Source of the DNA: Peribacillus simplex
Lineage (GTDB): Bacteria; Bacillota; Bacilli; Bacillales; DSM-1321
DNA length: 64,000 nt
Direction: 5' to 3'
Assembly (NCBI RefSeq): GCF_900156045.1
Contig: NZ_FTMX01000002.1
Location: 372,001 to 436,000, forward strand
The translations under genes were made by a program, and so were the position numbers. Positions 8,139-17,912 of this stretch are shown here, piece by piece. Numbering within the stretch: the first letter of the stretch is position 1; each line of letters begins with the position of its first letter. Below the pieces are notes generated by a model. It worked only from the letters and a program-made list of their open reading frames with translations, did no database searches and had not been told where the DNA came from.

Positions 8139-8828
8139 ATGGAGAATGTTAAATTAGAATCATTCAGTGATAGACTACATGCACGGTCAAAGGAGATTTG
8201 GAAAAAGAACCATTCACATCCCTTTGTCCAGGCAATTGGAAATGGTACGCTTCCTGAAAAGAAATTTGCCTATTACCTGAAGCAGGATTATATCTACCTC
8301 ATGGATTATTCCAAGCTCTTTGCTTTAGGTGTCATCAAAGCTCATAACATCGAAACGATGGCAAAGTTTGCGAGTATTTTAAATGAAACCCTTCAAGTGG
8401 AAATGGATATTCATCGGCATTATGCTTCCGAATTCGGTATCAGTTCCAAGGAATTGGAAGATACAGAACCTACTCCAACCACTCTAGCCTATACAGGATA
8501 CATGCTAAATGCTGCTCAGCATGGGACTTTGGCAGACTTGATCGCCTGTCTCCTGCCCTGCGCCTGGGATTATTATGAAATCGGTTTGCTTTTAAAAGAA
8601 CAAAATGGAGCAGCATTGGAAAACAATCGCTACGCAGATTGGATAAGGTCCTATTCATCTCCTGAATTCGGGGAAGCACACAAATGGCTGATCGCTTTGT
8701 TGGAAGAATTGACGGAAGGCATGCCAGAAACGGAACTTCTTAGATTGGAAAAGCACTTTTTGGTTACTTCCCGATATGAATATTTATTCTGGGATATGGT
8801 TCATAATGAGCAGGATTGGCCGCTGTAG
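8139..8828 (+). CDS. tenA: Aminopyrimidine aminohydrolase (thiaminase II)
   Basis: A 229-residue TenA-family enzyme that hydrolyses aminopyrimidine breakdown products of thiamine to HMP for salvage. The catalytic cysteine is C141 in CLLPCAWDYYEIG and a substrate-binding aspartate is D50 in LKQDYIYL, matching the TenA pattern. The ATG is preceded by AAAGGAGGATGAACA. It is the first gene of the thi salvage operon and follows the TPP riboswitch directly, so its expression should fall when TPP is high. Confidence 0.93.
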   Translation: MENVKLESFSDRLHARSKEIWKKNHSHPFVQAIGNGTLPEKKFAYYLKQDYIYLMDYSKLFALGVIKAHNIETMAKFASILNETLQVEMDIHRHYASEFGISSKELEDTEPTPTTLAYTGYMLNAAQHGTLADLIACLLPCAWDYYEIGLLLKEQNGAALENNRYADWIRSYSSPEFGEAHKWLIALLEELTEGMPETELLRLEKHFLVTSRYEYLFWDMVHNEQDWPL

Positions 8829-8837
8829 GGCGTTGAC

Positions 8838-9365
8838 ATGATGATGAATCCCATCAAGAAACTGACGTTGACTGCCATGATCACGGCTATTACGACGCTG
8901 ACCAGTTCATTTATTTTCATACCTGCAGGATTTGCAAAGGTCTTTCCTATTCAGCATCTGGCAAATGTCCTGACGGCCGTTCTTTTGGGGCCAGCTTATG
9001 CTGTGACACAAGCTTTTTTAGTTTCCATCATTAGAAACATGTCTGGGACCGGTTCAATTTTCGCCTTTCCCGGGAGCATGATCGGTGCACTTTTGGCCGC
9101 AATCCTTTATCAAAAAACACAAAGCTTAAAATTCGCTTGTTTAGGGGAAGTGATCGGGACCGGCATTATCGGTTCCCTGGCCTGTTATCCACTTGCCATC
9201 CTCCTATTGGGAGAAAAAGCTGCTCTTTTTGGTTTTTTACCGGCTTTTATGCTCAGTTCATTCGCTGGTGCGATTTTAGCTTTCATATTACTTAAAATAC
9301 TTCTAAAAAATACTTATATGAAGGGGTTTTTTTATGAAAACAGCATTAACCATCGCAGGCTCTGA
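8838..9365 (+). CDS. thiW: ECF transporter S component for thiazole/thiamine precursor
   Basis: A 175-residue integral membrane protein with about five or six hydrophobic segments and the ThiW pattern [20 protein letters not shown] near residues 30-55. ThiW is the substrate-capture subunit of an energy-coupling-factor importer, thought to take up hydroxyethylthiazole; the shared EcfA/EcfT module must be encoded elsewhere. Three ATG codons in a row (8838, 8841, 8844) leave the start ambiguous by two codons. The gene overlaps thiD by 32 bases, suggesting translational coupling. Confidence 0.88.
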   Translation: MMMNPIKKLTLTAMITAITTLTSSFIFIPAGFAKVFPIQHLANVLTAVLLGPAYAVTQAFLVSIIRNMSGTGSIFAFPGSMIGALLAAILYQKTQSLKFACLGEVIGTGIIGSLACYPLAILLLGEKAALFGFLPAFMLSSFAGAILAFILLKILLKNTYMKGFFYENSINHRRL

Positions 9366-10140
9366 CTCAGGGGGCGGGGCTGGAATCCAAGCGGATTTAA
9401 AAACATTTTCTGCACATGGTGTCTTTGGCATGTCTGCCATCACAGCCGTAACCGCACAAAATACAATGGAAGTCCGTTCAGTACAGCCAATTGAAACAGC
9501 TATCATATCAGATCAAATTGCAGCTATCTTTGAAGATATTACTGTCGATGCAGTAAAAATAGGCATGCTTGGATCAAAAGAAATCGTGGAAACAGTTTCT
9601 GCGTCCCTTAAAACCTTCATGCCTGCCATCGTTATCCTTGACCCTGTCATGATATCCAAAAGCGGCCACCATTTGCTCGACGAAAAGGCTGTCTCTGCCT
9701 TAAAAATGGATTTGCTTCCGCTTGCAACACTTGTAACCCCAAATGTACCGGAAGCGGAAGTACTTACTGGCTTGTCGATTCGAACGGAACAAGATTTCTA
9801 CAAGGCATGCATTTCAATAAAAGAAATGGGTCCCAAAGCCGTTTTACTTAAAGGAGGCCATGCAGCAGGAAATCCAAATGATCTTTTTTATGATGGGACT
9901 GACTTCCATTGGATCGAGGGAGAGCGGATTCATACAAAAAACACACATGGCACGGGCTGTACCCTATCATCCGCCATTACATCAAACCTGGCAAATGGGC
10001 TGCCATTGCAAGCGTCGATCGAACAGGCCAAGACCTATATTTCTGAAGCGATACGCAATAGCTTTTCCATCGGTAAAGGTCATGGGCCTGTCCATCATTT
10101 TCATTCATTTTCAAAAAAAGAACGGAGTGAATTAATATGA
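9334..10140 (+). CDS. thiD: Hydroxymethylpyrimidine/phosphomethylpyrimidine kinase
   Basis: A 268-residue ribokinase-fold enzyme that phosphorylates HMP and then HMP-P for thiamine synthesis. It starts [23 protein letters not shown], the diagnostic substrate-binding N-terminus, and ends with the anion-hole/catalytic motif [17 protein letters not shown] precedes the ATG. The gene overlaps the end of thiW and shares ATGA with thiM. It accepts HMP released by TenA. Confidence 0.93.
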   Translation: MKTALTIAGSDSGGGAGIQADLKTFSAHGVFGMSAITAVTAQNTMEVRSVQPIETAIISDQIAAIFEDITVDAVKIGMLGSKEIVETVSASLKTFMPAIVILDPVMISKSGHHLLDEKAVSALKMDLLPLATLVTPNVPEAEVLTGLSIRTEQDFYKACISIKEMGPKAVLLKGGHAAGNPNDLFYDGTDFHWIEGERIHTKNTHGTGCTLSSAITSNLANGLPLQASIEQAKTYISEAIRNSFSIGKGHGPVHHFHSFSKKERSELI

Positions 10141-10952
10141 AGGTTTCTGCAGCCGATTTATTCGTGAAGGTAAAAGAAAGAAAACCACTCATTCACCAAA
10201 TCACAAACTTCGTTACGGTCAACGACTGTGCAAATGCCACCCTTGCCATCGGGGGTTCACCAGTAATGACATCGAGCCCAAGAGAAGTGGCGGATATGGT
10301 CAAATTAGCAGATGCATTGGTCCTGAATTTCGGTACGATCGATGATAAAGCCTTGGAAGCGATGGAGATAGCCGGTAAGACGGCAAATACCATGGATATC
10401 CCGGTCATTTTAGACCCGGTGGGAGTTGGTGCCACCCCCTATCGTACAGAGCAGGCCAAAGAGCTCCTAAGTAAGGTTACTTTCCAAATCATTCGCGGGA
10501 ATGCGAGTGAGGTCCTTTCATTGATGGGTGGGGATACCGTTACACGCGGGGTGGATTCGGGGGAACTAGCGATTAGCAATGCAGAGCTGGCTGCACGAGC
10601 AGCCAATAAATTGAATAGTATCGTCGTGGTCAGCGGAGCCAAGGATGCAATCAGCGATGGAAAACATACGTCCATCATCGACAATGGGAACATCCTATTA
10701 ACTAATGTTACAGGTACCGGTTGCATGTCCACCGCTCTTATCGGCACTTTTTCCGGAGTCACCGACGATTTCTATTCTGCGGCAATTGCCGGTATCTCAA
10801 CCATGAGCATTTCAGGGGAACTAGCTGCCGCAAACCTTCAAAAAGATGAAGGAACAGGAACGTTTCGTATGCGATTAATCGATGCGATATCAAGAATGGA
10901 TAAGGAAATCTGGATGCATGAGGTGAAAATATATGAAGAAGTCCCAAATTGA
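10137..10952 (+). CDS. thiM: Hydroxyethylthiazole kinase
   Basis: A 271-residue ThiM that phosphorylates hydroxyethylthiazole, the salvaged second half of thiamine. The family pattern is seen in PLIHQITNFVTVNDCANATLAIGGSPVM at the N-terminus and in NVTGTGCMSTALIG, which holds the cysteine and GTG loop near residues 195-205. It overlaps thiD by four bases and thiE by twenty, so it is translated as part of the operon. Confidence 0.94.
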   Translation: MKVSAADLFVKVKERKPLIHQITNFVTVNDCANATLAIGGSPVMTSSPREVADMVKLADALVLNFGTIDDKALEAMEIAGKTANTMDIPVILDPVGVGATPYRTEQAKELLSKVTFQIIRGNASEVLSLMGGDTVTRGVDSGELAISNAELAARAANKLNSIVVVSGAKDAISDGKHTSIIDNGNILLTNVTGTGCMSTALIGTFSGVTDDFYSAAIAGISTMSISGELAAANLQKDEGTGTFRMRLIDAISRMDKEIWMHEVKIYEEVPN

Positions 10953-11565
10953 TTTAAGCCTGTATTTAGTTACGGAAGAGTCCATAGCATTAGAAGAATT
11001 GACCAAAATCATTGCAGAATCAGTTTCAGGAGGCGTCTCGATCGTACAACTTAGAGAGAAAAACAATTCCTCCCTTTCCTTTTATAAAAAAGCTTCTGCA
11101 TTAAAACAGTTATTGAATGAGCTGTCCATTCCCCTTATCATCAACGACCGGGTGGATATAGCACTTGCGGTTGCCGCGGACGGAATTCATATTGGGCAAG
11201 ATGACCTACCACTGAGTGTCGTCAAACAAATGGTTCCTGAAGACATGATTGTCGGTGTATCTGTCTCCACTCTTGAAGAAGCTCTCGAAGCCGAACGAAA
11301 TGGAGCAGACTATATTGGAGTGGGTTCCGTTTTCCCTACAAAGACCAAACAAGATGCAACACTGATGGCCATTGGGGATTTGGAGGAAATTTGCAGCAGC
11401 GTGTCCATTCCCGCCGTAGCCATCGGGGGCATCACTGCAGATAACATTTCCGCTCTTTCTGATAGCGGGCTATCCGGTACCGCTGTCGTATCGGCGATCA
11501 TGAATGCAGAAAGTCCGAAGAGCGCCTCTGAATCCCTCTTAAAAATCATAAAAGACTTTACTTAA
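10933..11565 (+). CDS. thiE: Thiamine-phosphate synthase
   Basis: A 210-residue TIM-barrel enzyme that joins HMP-PP and HET-P to thiamine phosphate. Motifs include VSGGVSIVQLREKN, IINDRVDIALAVAADGIHIGQDD and YIGVGSVFPTKTK, which bind the pyrophosphate and magnesium. It is the last gene of the operon and follows GAGGTGAAAATAT. With tenA, thiW, thiD and thiM it forms a salvage route; the de novo genes thiC and thiG are not in this window. Confidence 0.94.
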   Translation: MKKSQIDLSLYLVTEESIALEELTKIIAESVSGGVSIVQLREKNNSSLSFYKKASALKQLLNELSIPLIINDRVDIALAVAADGIHIGQDDLPLSVVKQMVPEDMIVGVSVSTLEEALEAERNGADYIGVGSVFPTKTKQDATLMAIGDLEEICSSVSIPAVAIGGITADNISALSDSGLSGTAVVSAIMNAESPKSASESLLKIIKDFT

Positions 11566-11572
11566 GGAAAAG

Positions 11573-11600
11573 AGGGGACTGATTACAGTCCCCTTCCTTT
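11573..11600 (+). terminator. Terminator of the thi operon
   Basis: AGGGGACT (11573-11580) pairs with AGTCCCCT (11587-11594) and is followed by TCCTTTTG. Confidence 0.75.
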
Positions 11601-11603
11601 TGT

Positions 11604-12809
11604 TTATCTCAAAACGGTATTCTTTGTTTCCTTCCCAAAAGCAACGGCAATCGCACCCACTAGAATAGCGATTGTAAAAATGGTGAAAACCGATGAAATC
11701 GGGGTGTCTGCGGCAACTAGATATCCTACAAGCAACGGTCCGAGGACACCGCCAATCCTCCCGATCCCTGCAGCTAACCCAGCACCTGTACCACGAACTG
11801 CTGTTGGATACTGCTCAGGTGTATATGCATATAGTGCACCCCACGCCCCTAGGTTGAAGAATGATAGGAACATCCCGGAAACTATCAGCAGTGCCAGCCC
11901 CTCTGATGATCCAAAGAAAAAGGCACTGACGGCCGTTCCAATTAAGTATGTGATCAAAACGAATTTACGTCCCATCTTCTCTATCAGCCATGCTGCTGAA
12001 AAATAGCCCGGAAGCTGTGCAAGCGTCATGATCAAAACATATTCAAAGCTTTGAATCATGCTGAAGCCTTTTAGGACCATCACACTTGGCAGCCATAAAA
12101 ACATCCCATAATAAGAAAATACCACGCAAAACCATAGAATCCACAATACAAGGGTCTGACGGGAGTATTCCTTTTTCCAGACACTTTTCATATTGCTTAA
12201 TACAGATGGCCTCTGCTTTTTTTCTAGTTCCGTATACTTGGGTGAATCCGGCAGTTTCAAGCGCAGATACAGCGCATATAAAGCTGGAACTGCGCTCAAT
12301 AACAATGCAACGCGCCAACCATAAGCCGGAATGATGAAATAGGAGATGAGTGCTGCCAAAATCCAGCCAACCGCCCAAAAACTTTCAAGAAGGACGACAA
12401 CCCTTCCCCTTTTACTTGCTTCAACACTTTCAGAGACCAATGTCGAGGCAACCGGAAGTTCTCCTCCAAGTCCCATTCCAATCAAAAATCGCAATATCAA
12501 GAACAAGCTGAGTGTACTGACTGCTGCAGACAGACCACTTGCGATTGAAAACATTAATAATGTAATGATAAAGACATTCTTCCGTCCGACCCTGTCAGCC
12601 ATCGCACCAAAGAATACGGCTCCAACAGCCATTCCTATTGAGTTTATGCTCCCAATCCAGCCAACCTGCTCACTGGTTAAGTTCCAGTCCTGTTTCAAAG
12701 CAACAATAATGAAAGAAAGCATACCGACATCAAGTGCATCGAACATCCATCCAAGACCCGCAACACCCAGTATCTTACGTTGCGATATCATTTTCGCATC
12801 ATTTCCCAT
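11604..12809 (-). CDS. niaP: MFS permease, probable niacin transporter (NiaP/YceI-like)
   Basis: A 401-residue, 12-segment major facilitator. The stretch FDALDVGMLSFIIVALKQDW, the loop ADRVGRK and the block GMGLGGELPVASTLVSESVE closely resemble what I recall of B. subtilis YceI (NiaP), which imports nicotinate for NAD salvage. The start at 12809 is supported by CAGGAGGAATAT immediately upstream; the open frame runs 17 codons further without a ribosome site. It is monocistronic. Related family members carry aromatic acids, so niacin as the substrate is likely but not proven. Confidence 0.75.
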   Translation of the reverse strand: MGNDAKMISQRKILGVAGLGWMFDALDVGMLSFIIVALKQDWNLTSEQVGWIGSINSIGMAVGAVFFGAMADRVGRKNVFIITLLMFSIASGLSAAVSTLSLFLILRFLIGMGLGGELPVASTLVSESVEASKRGRVVVLLESFWAVGWILAALISYFIIPAYGWRVALLLSAVPALYALYLRLKLPDSPKYTELEKKQRPSVLSNMKSVWKKEYSRQTLVLWILWFCVVFSYYGMFLWLPSVMVLKGFSMIQSFEYVLIMTLAQLPGYFSAAWLIEKMGRKFVLITYLIGTAVSAFFFGSSEGLALLIVSGMFLSFFNLGAWGALYAYTPEQYPTAVRGTGAGLAAGIGRIGGVLGPLLVGYLVAADTPISSVFTIFTIAILVGAIAVAFGKETKNTVLR

Positions 12810-13081
12810 ATATTCCTCCTGAAGAACTTTAGACCTTCTTGTTATTTTATCCTTATTCATTTTAACTATTAACTTTCATTTTTGCTATAGTATTTACACA
12901 TGTCATGACAAAATAATACTTCATTTTTTTTTATGATGAAGAAATCTTGAATATTCTGTCGAATGATATAGATTGAATATTCCCTTTTTTTCATTTATCA
13001 TAAAAATTGGCATAAATCATAGCGTTAACAATAAGTCATCATGTTTTGCCCAAGATAAACATTTTATTCAGGAGGGTAATT

Positions 13082-14569
13082 ATGACAAATCTAACGTTAG
13101 AAGTAAGTGGAAAGCTGCAAAAATTTTTAACAGGACCAAAAAAGCTCTATATTAATGGTCAGTTTGTAGAAAGTGCTTCAAAAAAAACCTTCTCCACACC
13201 TAATCCTGCCACAGGACAAAAACTTGCCGATGTTTATGAAGCTGATAAAGAAGATATCGACTTAGCCGTCAAAGCTGCACGCAAAGCATTCGATGAAGGG
13301 CCTTGGTCAAGAATGAGCGCAGCTTCACGCAGTAGGCTAATGTATAAACTTGCTGATTTAATGGAAGAAAATAAAACTGAACTTGCTCAATTGGAAACGT
13401 TGGATAATGGTAAACCAATCAGTGAAACTACCAATGCCGACATTCCTTTAGCTATAGAACATATGAGATATTTTGCTGGCTGGTCCACCAAGATTGTCGG
13501 ACAGACCATTCCAGTAAGCGGAAATTATTTTAACTACACTAAACACGAGGCTGTTGGTGTTGTCGGCCAAATCATCCCATGGAACTTTCCGCTTCTTATG
13601 GCGATGTGGAAACTGGGAGCGGCACTTGCTACAGGCTGTACGGTTGTATTAAAGCCTGCTGAGCAAACACCGCTTTCCGCTCTTTACCTGGCTGAATTAT
13701 TGGCTGAAGCCGGATTCCCGGATGGGGTCGTCAATATCGTTCCCGGTTTTGGTGAAACCGCTGGACAAGCACTTGTCGACCATCCGCAAGTAAATAAAAT
13801 TGCATTTACCGGTTCGACCGAAGTTGGAAAACTGATCATGCGCTCCGCTTCATATTCATTGAAACGGGTCACATTGGAACTTGGAGGGAAATCGCCAAAC
13901 ATCATCCTACCTGATGCGGATTTCTCAAAAGCCATCCCTGGAGCTTTGAATGGGGTCATGTTTAACCAAGGTCAGGTATGCTGTGCCGGTTCCAGGGTTT
14001 ATATCCAAAAGAAACATTATGATAATGTTGTTGCCGATATGGCAAGCCATGCAAAAAACATCAAACAAGGGGTAGGTTTAGATCCAAGTACACAAATTGG
14101 ACCGCTTGTTTCCGAGGAGCAGCAAAATCGGGTAATGGGCTATATTGAAAAAGGGAAAAATGAGGGTGCGGAAGTTCTTGTCGGCGGAAATAAACCGGGT
14201 GAACAAGGCTACTTTGTTTCCCCTACTATATTTGCTGGTGTCGAAGAGGATATGACGATAGCCAAAGAAGAGATTTTCGGGCCAGTCATAGCGGCAATGC
14301 CATTCGAGGATTTAGATGATGTCATTAACCGTGCAAATGCCAGTGAATATGGATTGGCTGCCGGCTTATGGACTAGCGATATAGCCAATGCCCATTATGT
14401 TGCAGGGAAACTCCGTGCCGGTACTGTATGGGTGAACTGTTATAACGCGTTCGACGCAGCTTCCCCTTTCGGCGGTTACAAACAATCCGGAATCGGACGT
14501 GAAATGGGATCTTATGCACTCGACAACTATTCTGAAGTGAAAAGTGTCTGGATCAATTTGGGTAAGTGA
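13082..14569 (+). CDS. dhaS: NAD(P)-dependent aldehyde dehydrogenase
   Basis: A 495-residue class of the aldehyde dehydrogenase superfamily, very close in length and sequence to B. subtilis DhaS. The catalytic glutamate lies in VTLELGGKSPN and the nucleophilic cysteine in NQGQVCCAGSRV; the cofactor loop FTGSTEVGK and the C-terminal SPFGGYKQSGIGRE are present. The start at 13082 follows AGGAGGGTAATT; an upstream in-frame ATG at 13046 has no ribosome site. It oxidises aldehydes to acids in the cytoplasm. The physiological aldehyde is unknown. A strong terminator follows. Confidence 0.9.
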   Translation: MTNLTLEVSGKLQKFLTGPKKLYINGQFVESASKKTFSTPNPATGQKLADVYEADKEDIDLAVKAARKAFDEGPWSRMSAASRSRLMYKLADLMEENKTELAQLETLDNGKPISETTNADIPLAIEHMRYFAGWSTKIVGQTIPVSGNYFNYTKHEAVGVVGQIIPWNFPLLMAMWKLGAALATGCTVVLKPAEQTPLSALYLAELLAEAGFPDGVVNIVPGFGETAGQALVDHPQVNKIAFTGSTEVGKLIMRSASYSLKRVTLELGGKSPNIILPDADFSKAIPGALNGVMFNQGQVCCAGSRVYIQKKHYDNVVADMASHAKNIKQGVGLDPSTQIGPLVSEEQQNRVMGYIEKGKNEGAEVLVGGNKPGEQGYFVSPTIFAGVEEDMTIAKEEIFGPVIAAMPFEDLDDVINRANASEYGLAAGLWTSDIANAHYVAGKLRAGTVWVNCYNAFDAASPFGGYKQSGIGREMGSYALDNYSEVKSVWINLGK

Positions 14570-14582
14570 TTTTTTGACTATT

Positions 14583-14618
14583 AAGAAAGAGGGTCTCAAA
14601 GAGGCCCTCTTTCTTTCA
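14583..14618 (+). terminator. Terminator after dhaS
   Basis: AAGAAAGAGGG (14583-14593) pairs with CCCTCTTTCTT (14605-14615). The roughly 300 bases from here to ampS hold no convincing gene. Confidence 0.8.
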
Positions 14619-14916
14619 GTCCATTGTCCTCTGTCCCAAATAATTAAATTATTTAACTATTCAAACCTTTTCAATAGTCTTTCCTTCTATTATTTTGGTA
14701 GAATGCAAGATAGACTGCTCGAGCTGGGTTCATCCGATAATGATGCCGGGGTTTGTGCTAAAGTGAATGAACCTTAACTGATTTCAGCTCCTTGCCGGTT
14801 ATAATGACCTCCTTCGCCTCTTAACGATAATTTTTCTCAGACGATGTAAAAAGTTTCTTTTTTATATGACAATTAAGTACAATTATAAATGTAGAAAATG
14901 GAAAAGGAGTTTTGAA

Positions 14917-16152
14917 ATGATGAGTGATTTTCAAACGAATTTAGAAAAATATGCAGAACTTGCCGTAAAAGTCGGCGTAAACATCCAACAAGATCAAACC
15001 CTCGTCGTAAACACGACATTAGAGGGTGCTGACCTTGTGCGTCTCATTGTAAAAAAGGCTTATGAGAACGGTGCGCGTAATGTCATCGTTAATTGGAATG
15101 ACGATATCGTTTCACGTACCAAATATGAACTGGCTCCGGATGAGGTCTTCCACGAGTATCCAAAGTGGCGAGCGGAAGAAACGATCGAACTTGCAGAAAA
15201 TGGAGCTGCCTATCTATCCGTCATCTCCTCCAGCCCTGACTTATTAAAAGGTGTAAAGCCAGAAAGGATTGCTAACTTCCAAAAAGCATCCGGGACTGCA
15301 CTGAAGAAGTGGCGTCAGTATATGCAATCCGATAAAGTAAGCTGGTCCATCGTTGCCGTCCCTTCAAAGGCTTGGGCTGATAAAGTATTCCCTGAAGAGG
15401 CAGAAGGAAAACGTATTGATCTGCTATGGGAAGCCATTTTCAAAGCAGTTCGTGTTGATGTGAAGGATCCTGTGGAGGCCTGGAAAAAACACGATGATAC
15501 CCTGCATGAAAAGGTTGATTATCTAAATGACAAGCATTACCAAAAATTGCATTACACGGCTCCTGGAACCGACCTGACTATCGAGTTACCCGACAAACAC
15601 CTATGGGTCGGAGCAGGAAGCGTCAACGTACAGGGTCATGAATTCATGGCTAACATGCCTACCGAAGAAGTGTTTACGGTTCCATTGAAAACGGGTGTTA
15701 ACGGTACGGTTTCCAGCACGAAACCCCTTAGTTACGGCGGCAACATCATTAATAATTTTTCCGTGACCTTTAAGGAAGGACGGATCATTGAAGTAAAAGC
15801 GGAAGAAGGGGAAGAAATTCTAAAACAATTGGTTGAAACGGATGAAGGTTCACACTATCTTGGAGAAGTGGCACTTGTTCCATTCAACTCGCCGATTTCC
15901 CAATCGAATGTTTTATTCTTCAACACATTATTCGATGAAAATGCATCAAACCATCTCGCTATCGGCAGCTCCTATGCTTTCTGTATTGAAGGCGGAAAAA
16001 ACATGAGTCCAGAAGAGCTTGCAGAAAACGGACTGAATGAAAGCCTTACACATGTCGATTTCATGATTGGATCAGAGAAAATGAACATCGACGGCATCAA
16101 ACAGGACGGCACTTCGGAACCTGTCTTCCGTAATGGGGATTGGGCGTTTTAA
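14917..16152 (+). CDS. ampS: M29-family metallo-aminopeptidase
   Basis: A 411-residue M29 aminopeptidase, the size of B. subtilis AmpS. It begins MMSDFQTNLEKYAELAVKVG and has the family blocks HYLGEVALVPFNSPIS, NASNHLAIGSSYAF and THVDFMIGSEKM, which carry the metal-binding acidic and histidine residues. It removes N-terminal amino acids from peptides in the cytoplasm. The start at 14917 follows AAAAGGAGTTTTGAA. The last 66 coding bases plus stop are duplicated at 19394-19462: an integrative element has inserted at the gene's 3' end while keeping the coding sequence whole. Confidence 0.9.
   Translation: MMSDFQTNLEKYAELAVKVGVNIQQDQTLVVNTTLEGADLVRLIVKKAYENGARNVIVNWNDDIVSRTKYELAPDEVFHEYPKWRAEETIELAENGAAYLSVISSSPDLLKGVKPERIANFQKASGTALKKWRQYMQSDKVSWSIVAVPSKAWADKVFPEEAEGKRIDLLWEAIFKAVRVDVKDPVEAWKKHDDTLHEKVDYLNDKHYQKLHYTAPGTDLTIELPDKHLWVGAGSVNVQGHEFMANMPTEEVFTVPLKTGVNGTVSSTKPLSYGGNIINNFSVTFKEGRIIEVKAEEGEEILKQLVETDEGSHYLGEVALVPFNSPISQSNVLFFNTLFDENASNHLAIGSSYAFCIEGGKNMSPEELAENGLNESLTHVDFMIGSEKMNIDGIKQDGTSEPVFRNGDWAF
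16084..16152 (+). repeat. Left attachment repeat (attL-like), 3' end of ampS
   Basis: Sixty-nine bases from AACATCGACGGCATC to the TTTTAA stop are repeated at 19394-19462 with one difference (T at 16140, C at 19450). This copy completes the intact ampS gene. Confidence 0.9.
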
Positions 16153-16159
16153 TTAAAGT

Positions 16160-16179
16160 GTTGATATAGAGGGGTTTTG
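16160..16179 (+). repeat. Left inner inverted repeat of the element
   Basis: GTTGATATAGAGGGGTTTTG matches the reverse complement of 19364-19383 at 18 of 20 positions. It lies 7 bases inside the left repeat and is a candidate integrase arm site. A pair of GGTCAC hexamers follows at 16199 and 16211. Confidence 0.7.
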
Positions 16180-16212
16180 AAGGGCTAAAACCTTGAGCGG
16201 TCACAAAATTGG

Positions 16213-17081
16213 TCACATTTCTTTTACTTTAAACAAATTATCAAGTTCATCAGCCACGTGTTTCTGCATACTAGGAGGCACGTGGCTATACTTGTCTAAA
16301 GTAATTTGAATGGATGTATGTCCCAACCTTTCCGAAATGACCTTTACATTCCCATTTTGTTTAATTAGCATCGTTACATGTGTATGTCTTAAATCATGAA
16401 AGCGGATTGTAGGTAACCCTAGCTTTATCGATTGGGCTTTAAGTCGTTTGGAAAGAGTTGCAGAATCGAGCGGATTACCGTAGCGTGTACAAACCACTAA
16501 ATCATAATCATTGAAGCTTTGACCTTGCTTCAACTTATGTCCAACAACAACGAATCTCTCCTTTTTCAGTTGTTCTATCAACACGTCAGGGATATGAATC
16601 GAACGGACACCAGCACTCGTTTTAGCCCCAACTTTGAACTGCTTCGCGTTTATATCATAGATTTGTCTGATATAAATGATTTTTTGTTCAAAATCAATAT
16701 CCTTCCAACGCAATCCAGTTATTTCACCTTTTCTCATACCCGTTATAGAGCAATTAAAAAGACCGTATAAAACCGATGCTTTTTAGAGTGCTGTATGAAG
16801 TATTCCACCTGTTCAGTATCCCAAGCGGTCATTTCAAGATTATTCCTCTTAGGCAATGTCACATTCAAAACTGGATTTTCATTTACTAGCTTTAAACTAA
16901 CAGCCTTTCTAAAAACAACCTTCAACATATCAATAATTTTCTTAATCGTATTAGGACTTAAAGCAGTTTCTTCTACCAAATCATAAATATATCTTTGGAC
17001 TATCAAAGGTTCAATTTTTTGTATTCTAAAATGACCTAGTCTGGGATTGATATGGAACCATTGTTCATCAAGTAAATTTCT
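16213..17081 (-). pseudogene. Tyrosine recombinase (integrase), frameshifted and N-terminally truncated
   Basis: The C-terminal part (16213-16737) has all catalytic residues of a phage-type integrase: R in MRKGEITGLRW, H and R in HDLRHTH, H in ERLGHTS, and the Y nucleophile in DKYSHV. The preceding core-binding part (16743-17006 and, in frame, back to 17081, with FHINPRLGHFRIQKIEP) is in another frame. At the join the sequence reads CTATAACGGGTATG where an intact gene would encode ALYTGMRKGE, so one base seems lost and a stop results. The first 50-60 residues (N-terminal DNA-binding domain) are absent. The enzyme is therefore inactive unless frameshifting occurs. Confidence 0.88.
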
Positions 17082-17099
17082 CTATAAGCAATATTATGT

Positions 17100-17897
17100 T
17101 TATTCTGCTTCTTCTACTAATTTAGTCACCTCAGCATTAATATCTTCTTCTATTTGTATGAGTTCTTCAATATCACTCCTTTCCGCTCTTGTTTTCACTC
17201 CCGTTACCCATTCATCATAATTCTCAGATGGTCTCACATATTTTTTACTATTTTCATTATATTCAAATTTAGATTGATATGCTCCCGTAAATGAGTAATA
17301 TTTAAATCCAGTTTCAGAGCTACCTTTCGCTAGAAAGGCAACCAATATATCACCTTTTTTAGACGGTCTATGCCCATTATATAATACAAAAGATGTTTCC
17401 TTTAATTCCTCTTCTGTTAAATCTGGAAATTTATCTTTCATACCATCTTGCTCAGCTGTAATATACCCACCTCCTTCTAATATTGTTATTTCTTTTCCTT
17501 CTAAACTTGAGTCACCACTTAAAACTTGGTTAACTTTAAAAGTTAGCTTTGTAAATGGACTACCAAATCCAACTTCTTCATCCATAAGTACGTAGTTTTC
17601 AGTGGCTACAACTTCCCCTTCAACGGAAAGTCCTGAATCTCTCATTAAATGTTCTACATCATCATAACTGTAAATAAAAGAAAGTTGAGCATCTGCAACG
17701 GTTACGTTATCCATATCCACAGAAGCTTCTTCACTATCTGTAACAACTTCTTCTTTAGTAGAATCTCTTGGTTTATCGTTTTCAGCTGTAAGTTTAGATT
17801 CATCTTGTTCCTTATTTTGAGATTCATCATTTGTACTACTACACGCTGTTAAAGCGAAAAATGATAACAAACAAAAAAATACAAATTTCTTCTTCAT
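17100..17897 (-). CDS. Lipoprotein of unknown function, element cargo
   Basis: A 265-residue protein with a signal peptide and lipobox (LTAC, Cys19), then an acidic, low-complexity linker rich in E, D, S and T (about residues 20-65). The rest is a globular domain with VEGEVVATENYVL and FTKLTFKVNQVLSGD, ending in an acidic helix. It should be anchored on the outer face of the membrane. It begins 15 bases after the metalloprotease gene, so the two are probably co-transcribed; it could be a partner or protective factor for the protease, which is inference. I do not recognise the domain. Confidence 0.7.
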   Translation of the reverse strand: MKKKFVFFCLLSFFALTACSSTNDESQNKEQDESKLTAENDKPRDSTKEEVVTDSEEASVDMDNVTVADAQLSFIYSYDDVEHLMRDSGLSVEGEVVATENYVLMDEEVGFGSPFTKLTFKVNQVLSGDSSLEGKEITILEGGGYITAEQDGMKDKFPDLTEEELKETSFVLYNGHRPSKKGDILVAFLAKGSSETGFKYYSFTGAYQSKFEYNENSKKYVRPSENYDEWVTGVKTRAERSDIEELIQIEEDINAEVTKLVEEAE

Positions 17898-17912
17898 TTT
17901 CCTTCACTCCTA

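Noticed and set aside
14544-14777. Open frame after dhaS
   Set aside because: It overlaps the dhaS end and its terminator and has no family or ribosome site.
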